Origin: a virus
IMG/VR virus record: IMGVR_UViG_3300037193_002051
Coordinates: 1 to 24,527 of that record
Strand: one strand, 5' to 3'
DNA length: 24,527 nucleotides
Shown here: positions 20,900 through 24,527 of the stretch, in pieces
Position numbering within the stretch: the stretch's first letter is position 1
Layout: each line of letters starts with the position of its first letter
The notes under the pieces: generated by a model
The model's database searches: none
The model's input: the letters and a program-made list of their open reading frames with translations, nothing else
What the model was told of the DNA's origin: nothing
Made by a program: the position numbers and the translations under genes

Positions 20900-22316
20900 C
20901 GGTGTTCACCGGCCCGGGCGCGGGCGGTTCCGGCTCCGGCTTCACGCCGGTCTCCACAGCGCCCATGTCCCCGGCGAGGATGCGCCGCACGGCGTCGTTC
21001 GCCTGCCGCTCGTCCTCCGCCTCCATGCGCTCGATCTGCACCGACGTGTAGCCGAGGTCTTCGCGGGTCTGCCGCAGCGGCACGATCTTCGCGACGAAAA
21101 GCTTCTGCGATGCGTCGGCCTTCTGCGCGATCGTCGGCGTGGACGCGTCCCGCCAGATCGTCTCCAGCGACATCGCCTCCGGATCCCAGCTGCCGTCGCG
21201 GATCCGCAGCGCGATCCGCATCGCCTGCTCCCACGAACCGCCCCATGCCCGCTGCTTGCGCTCCGCCCGCTTGATCAGCCGGGCCTCCGACGACCGGATC
21301 GCGTCCGCGGAGGCCGGGTTCGCCGTGGTGAAGCCGAGGAAGTGCGGCGGCAGGCCCGATATGGCCGCGACCAGTTCGGCGAGCTGGTTCAGCGTCTCGT
21401 GGAAGTTCTTCAGGTTCGCCTCGGGGAACTGCCCGAGCTCGACACCCTCCGTCTTCGACTTCCCGATCGCCCAGATCCGGCCGGCGATCCGCTTCAGCGC
21501 GGAGATCTTCCGGCCTTCCTCGTCCTCGAAGTCCTCCGGCCCGACGCCGATCGCGTACCGGCGCGGGATCGCATGGAACTCCGCCGAGATCATCATGTCC
21601 GTGGCGATCTTGCAGGCGGCATCCGACAGCGGAATCACGTCCCGCAGCTCCGACACCCCGCCCCGGCGCATCAACCGCGGACGGTTCGCCAGCACCGCCG
21701 CCGGCACCTTCTTCAAGCCGTGCTCGTCCGCCGGGTAGTCCGGGTCCTCAACCCACTCGCCGCGGTGCTTCACGAACCACGACGTCTCGTTCCTCTCCCG
21801 CAGCGACGCCCGCTCCACCTTGTCCCGGCCGTCGCCCTCGGTGAACTGCTTCGAGACCCGCTCGATCTCCCGCGTCCGCGGATCGAACTCCGCGTAGCAC
21901 TCCAACGGCGACTCCACCGTGATCAACGGCGTACGAGGATCCCCCTCGCGGGTGCCGACGAACACGAACGAGCGCTCCATCACCAGCGCGTCCAGGTGGC
22001 CCTGCTGCGACTCCTCGTCCAGGCCGTTCGCCTGCCAGATCCGCCACAGATCCTCGTCCGCGTCCGACTGCGACCCGAACCGGAAGCCCTCCACGTCCAG
22101 GCGCTCCTCGATGGAGTCCACGACCAGACGCGGCCAGTTCACCACCACCTGCCGCACCCGGTCGTCCAGCTCCTGGATCAGCTCCGGCGCCATGTACGAC
22201 AGCGGCTGCTCGCCCTCGTAGTAGGCGTTCAGCCGCGCGAGTTCGGCCTTCTCCTTGTCGTGGCACTTCAGCATGTGCCGCAGCCGGTCCAGCTTGCTGC
22301 CGTCCTCATCCGCCAC
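20886..22316 (-). CDS. portal protein (SPP1 gp6-like)
   Basis: This is a 476-residue ring protein through which DNA enters and leaves the head. The pattern NAYYEGEQPLSYM, the NWPRLVVDSIEERLDVEGFR segment and the later SGLPPHFLGF and RSSEARLIKRAERKQ motifs are typical of the SPP1-type portal family in actinophages. The C-terminal end is Pro/Glu-rich. GTG 22316 lies 13 nt after the terminase stop with GGGGGTGG upstream. Confidence 0.92.
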   Translation of the reverse strand: MADEDGSKLDRLRHMLKCHDKEKAELARLNAYYEGEQPLSYMAPELIQELDDRVRQVVVNWPRLVVDSIEERLDVEGFRFGSQSDADEDLWRIWQANGLDEESQQGHLDALVMERSFVFVGTREGDPRTPLITVESPLECYAEFDPRTREIERVSKQFTEGDGRDKVERASLRERNETSWFVKHRGEWVEDPDYPADEHGLKKVPAAVLANRPRLMRRGGVSELRDVIPLSDAACKIATDMMISAEFHAIPRRYAIGVGPEDFEDEEGRKISALKRIAGRIWAIGKSKTEGVELGQFPEANLKNFHETLNQLAELVAAISGLPPHFLGFTTANPASADAIRSSEARLIKRAERKQRAWGGSWEQAMRIALRIRDGSWDPEAMSLETIWRDASTPTIAQKADASQKLFVAKIVPLRQTREDLGYTSVQIERMEAEDERQANDAVRRILAGDMGAVETGVKPEPEPPAPGPVNTGVAA

Positions 22317-22329
22317 CGAAGGCCACCCC

Positions 22330-23958
22330 CTACCTCATCACGATGACCTTGCCTGGACGTTTCGGCTTCGCGCCGGCCTTGATCGCATCGGTGCGCGCTT
22401 CCCACGAGAGGCAGCCGGCCATCGCGCCGTCGATCTTGAAGGGGGACTTCGGGCGTTCCTTCTCGATCACCCACAGCGGCTGCGCGTCCTCGTCAAGCAT
22501 CTTCAGCGTGCGCTTGCGTGCGTTGCCGATGTGCTGCGCGAACGTCTCGTCACCCGAGTGCGTCACATCGGCCGACCGCATCGCCCGGTGGTACGCACGG
22601 ACCGCATACGCCATGGCCTTGTGCCGGTTCGTCCACCACTCCTGCACACGGTCCGGCCAGCGCCCGGCCCAGGTGGTGATCATGCCGTCCCAGTACGGCG
22701 GATCCGCATACACGCGCCACACCTGCCAGCGTTCGCACGCGTCCCTCAAGGTCTGGTCGACCTCATCCTCCGGGCACTCCCACTCCTCGTCGCCCGGCGG
22801 GCACTCCCAGATACCCAGCGGCCACTGGAACCCCGACTCCACATGTGTGGCGATCAACGCCGTCGCGTCGCGGAACTGAGCGCCGTCGAAACCGGCCACG
22901 ATCAACTCGCCGTCCGGCACCACGAAACCCACCCGGGCCAGCGCATCCCACCGCTCCCGGTCGAACGCCTGCCGACCCGCCTGCACCCGCCGGTTCAGCC
23001 ACACCCGCTCGAAATACGAGCGGTCCGTGTCCGGCTGGTTGTACAGCGACGCCACATAATCGACCTGGCCCTCGAAGTCCGGCCACGCGGCAATGCTCGG
23101 TCCGGACGCCTCGCGGATGGCCGCGCGCAACTGCTCGTCGTCGTTGAGGTCTTCGTCTTCGCGCGGCGTCGCCTCGCGGTGGAAGAAGAACAGCGTGCGG
23201 TCCTTCGTCTTGCCCGCAGCCACCAGTTCGGCGTACTCGTGCGTGCCCTCGGCGACCGAGCCTTCGCCCGGCGTGTACGTCGTCGTGCTCTCCAGCGACC
23301 ACGGGTCCGCAAGCATGCGCTTCGGGATGTTCGCCAGCATCGTCTGGTGCGATTCCCGAAGCCGCACCAGGACGAACCGGTGAGTCTCGTCGAAGTGCTG
23401 GAACGTCGTCCGGGCGCCGTCGCGGCTGTCCGGCGACGACGCGAGCGCCTGCGCCTTCCCGTCCCCGGCCACGCGCATGATGCGCTCCTGACCCGGGTCG
23501 AAGAGGTCCGCGTCCTCTCCTTCGGTCACCATCACGTACAGCGCGCCGTACGCCAGATCGGAGGTCTGCTCCTCGGTGTACGCCACCATCGGGATGTACG
23601 GGTCACGCACCGGCCGACCCACCGGCTGACCAGCCGCGTCGAACCCGTCGCAGCGAACGGGACCTTCCGGATGCAGTTCCGCGAACGCCACCGCGGCGGC
23701 CAGTTCGGTCTTCGCGGTGCCCTTGCGCACGGACAGCGCCACCCGCTTGAACCGGCGGCGGCCCGCGCGCGGATGCCCCTGCGGATACACCTCGTACCAG
23801 CGGTAGATCAGCGCCCGCTTCTCGTCATCCAGCTTGTACGGCTCGCCGCGCAGGTCGCCCGGGCCGTGCACGCAGCGCTCTTCCAGCAGCTGGCATACCT
23901 GCGGGCCCAGCGTCGGCCACGGCTCCGCATCCGGCTCCGGAACCAGCAGCACGCCCAT
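22330..23958 (-). CDS. terminase large subunit
   Basis: This is a 542-residue packaging motor. The ATPase part has a P-loop-like RKGTAKTE at 78-85 (the usual Gly before Lys is Ala here), a Walker B FQHFDE at 186-191 with the catalytic Glu, and a coupling motif near 224-228 (STTTY). The nuclease part has likely metal-binding Asp358 (GFDGA), Asp419 (YADPP) and Asp510 (FKIDG). ATG 23958 starts three bases after the small-subunit stop. It cuts and pumps phage DNA through the portal. Confidence 0.92.
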   Translation of the reverse strand: MGVLLVPEPDAEPWPTLGPQVCQLLEERCVHGPGDLRGEPYKLDDEKRALIYRWYEVYPQGHPRAGRRRFKRVALSVRKGTAKTELAAAVAFAELHPEGPVRCDGFDAAGQPVGRPVRDPYIPMVAYTEEQTSDLAYGALYVMVTEGEDADLFDPGQERIMRVAGDGKAQALASSPDSRDGARTTFQHFDETHRFVLVRLRESHQTMLANIPKRMLADPWSLESTTTYTPGEGSVAEGTHEYAELVAAGKTKDRTLFFFHREATPREDEDLNDDEQLRAAIREASGPSIAAWPDFEGQVDYVASLYNQPDTDRSYFERVWLNRRVQAGRQAFDRERWDALARVGFVVPDGELIVAGFDGAQFRDATALIATHVESGFQWPLGIWECPPGDEEWECPEDEVDQTLRDACERWQVWRVYADPPYWDGMITTWAGRWPDRVQEWWTNRHKAMAYAVRAYHRAMRSADVTHSGDETFAQHIGNARKRTLKMLDEDAQPLWVIEKERPKSPFKIDGAMAGCLSWEARTDAIKAGAKPKRPGKVIVMR

Positions 23959-23961
23959 GAG

Positions 23962-24420
23962 CTACACCGCGTGCAGCACGGACCGAGGATCCGCCGCAGC
24001 CTTGCCGCCGGCCGGAGCCTCCGGCGCAGGAACGCTCCGACGGCGACGCGTGCGGTCGCTCGCCTCCTCACCCCGCTCGATCTCCCACTGGAGACGGCGG
24101 CGGTCGATCGGCGTCAGGCCGAAGCACTGCCGCTGCAACCGGATCTCCGCGGCGAGAGCCGTCGTCGGTTTCTTCCAGAAGTCGTCCACCAGCACCGCGA
24201 GGACGAACAAGCCGTGGATGTCCGCGCGGCCGTCGACGAACTCGCCGGCCATCGGCGACGCCCACACGTCCGCCCACCACGCCTGCGTCTCGGCGCGCCA
24301 CTCCCGATCCTCCGGCAGCGGCGGCACGGCCACATCGGCGGGCAGGCCCTCCAGCTTCCGGGCTGTGGAGTGCCTGTTGCGGCGCTGACGCGTCGCGGGG
24401 TTCTTCGGCAGTTGAGGCAT
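23962..24420 (-). CDS. terminase small subunit
   Basis: This encodes 152 residues. A basic N-terminus (RQRRNRHS) is followed by AWWADVWASPMAGEF, DIHGLFVLAVLVDDFW and EIRLQRQCFGLTPIDRRRLQWEIE, a pattern of actinophage small terminases, and the large subunit lies directly downstream. It would recognise the packaging site on DNA. ATG 24420 has AAGGGG seven to eight bases upstream. The C-terminus is Ala/Pro-rich. Confidence 0.82.
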   Translation of the reverse strand: MPQLPKNPATRQRRNRHSTARKLEGLPADVAVPPLPEDREWRAETQAWWADVWASPMAGEFVDGRADIHGLFVLAVLVDDFWKKPTTALAAEIRLQRQCFGLTPIDRRRLQWEIERGEEASDRTRRRRSVPAPEAPAGGKAAADPRSVLHAV

Positions 24421-24433
24421 GCCAGCCCCTTTC

Positions 24434-24448
24434 AGAGGCGCCGTTGCG
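24434..24448 (-). repeat. hairpin before the small terminase gene
   Basis: GCGCCG (24434-24439) and CGGCGC (24443-24448) pair over 6 bp with a three-base CAA loop (minus strand), the same loop as the hairpins near the scaffold gene. It lies about 14 nt before the start codon. Confidence 0.5.
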
Positions 24449-24455
24449 GCGCATG

Positions 24456-24483
24456 AAGAAGGCCGTCCCGTTGCGGGTCGGCC
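24456..24483 (-). terminator. hairpin terminator upstream of the terminase genes
   Basis: On the minus strand AGGCCG-A-CCCG-CAA-CGGG-A-CGGCCT folds into a 6+4 bp stem with one A/A mismatch and a CAA loop, followed by TCTTC. It would end transcripts entering from the right. The remaining bases to 24527 hold no gene that I can support. Confidence 0.6.
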
Positions 24484-24527
24484 TGAAGTTGATCAAGTCG
24501 GGGGATCCGTACAGATCAAAAAGACCC

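Noticed and set aside
22255-24456. Long plus-strand open frame (733 codons) opposite the terminase genes, and similar ones at 8751-10820, 17689-19380 and 2693-4570
   Set aside because: They are antisense or out-of-frame readings of well-recognised minus-strand genes. Their translations are Arg/Pro/Val-rich without domain motifs, as expected in GC-rich DNA where stops are rare.
1-24527. CRISPR array, insertion sequence or defence island
   Set aside because: No regularly spaced repeats, transposase motifs, terminal inverted repeats or known defence domains are seen on either strand.

Overview
The window is part of a tailed bacteriophage genome (phage or integrated prophage) from a high-GC actinobacterium. 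Evidence for this is the strongly G/C-biased third codon positions, frequent GTG and TTG starts, extensive 1-17 nt gene overlaps, and structural proteins in the order typical of long-tailed siphophages of Streptomyces and related genera. No integrase, attachment site, tRNA or clear host gene is visible, so free phage and prophage cannot be told apart. The exact host genus is also not determined.

Left part (1-2500): a small accessory and lysogeny-like region. A secreted lipoprotein (+), a convergent 74-residue cysteine-rich protein (-), a small unassigned protein (+) and an XRE-type repressor-like regulator (+) are separated by strong hairpins. The regulator appears to be leaderless and has palindromes at its start.

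Right part (24420 down to 2521): one long minus-strand late operon. In transcription order it holds small terminase, large terminase, portal, MuF-like minor capsid protein, scaffold, a 64-residue Prp-type cysteine protease, major capsid protein, a small head protein, head-tail adaptor, head-tail stopper, tail-completion protein, a small acidic protein, tail terminator, major tail protein, and two tail assembly chaperones joined by a -1 frameshift. Then come the tape measure with M23 and transglycosylase domains, a distal-tail protein with three tandem beta-sandwich repeats, a tail hub, two minor tail proteins, an amidase endolysin, an r1t-type holin and two further membrane proteins. Hairpin terminators follow the capsid gene, flank the major tail gene and precede the lysis genes, which suggests that expression is stepped inside one transcript.

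The most notable observation is in the capsid module. Scaffold and major capsid protein share an identical eight-residue N-terminal block (WFRLDRHD) inside a longer similar stretch, and the gene between them encodes a protein with the His and Cys signature of the Prp (DUF464) protease family. This resembles staphylococcal phage 80alpha, where host Prp trims a shared N-terminal sequence from scaffold and capsid protein. Here the protease would be phage-encoded and the target sequence is different.
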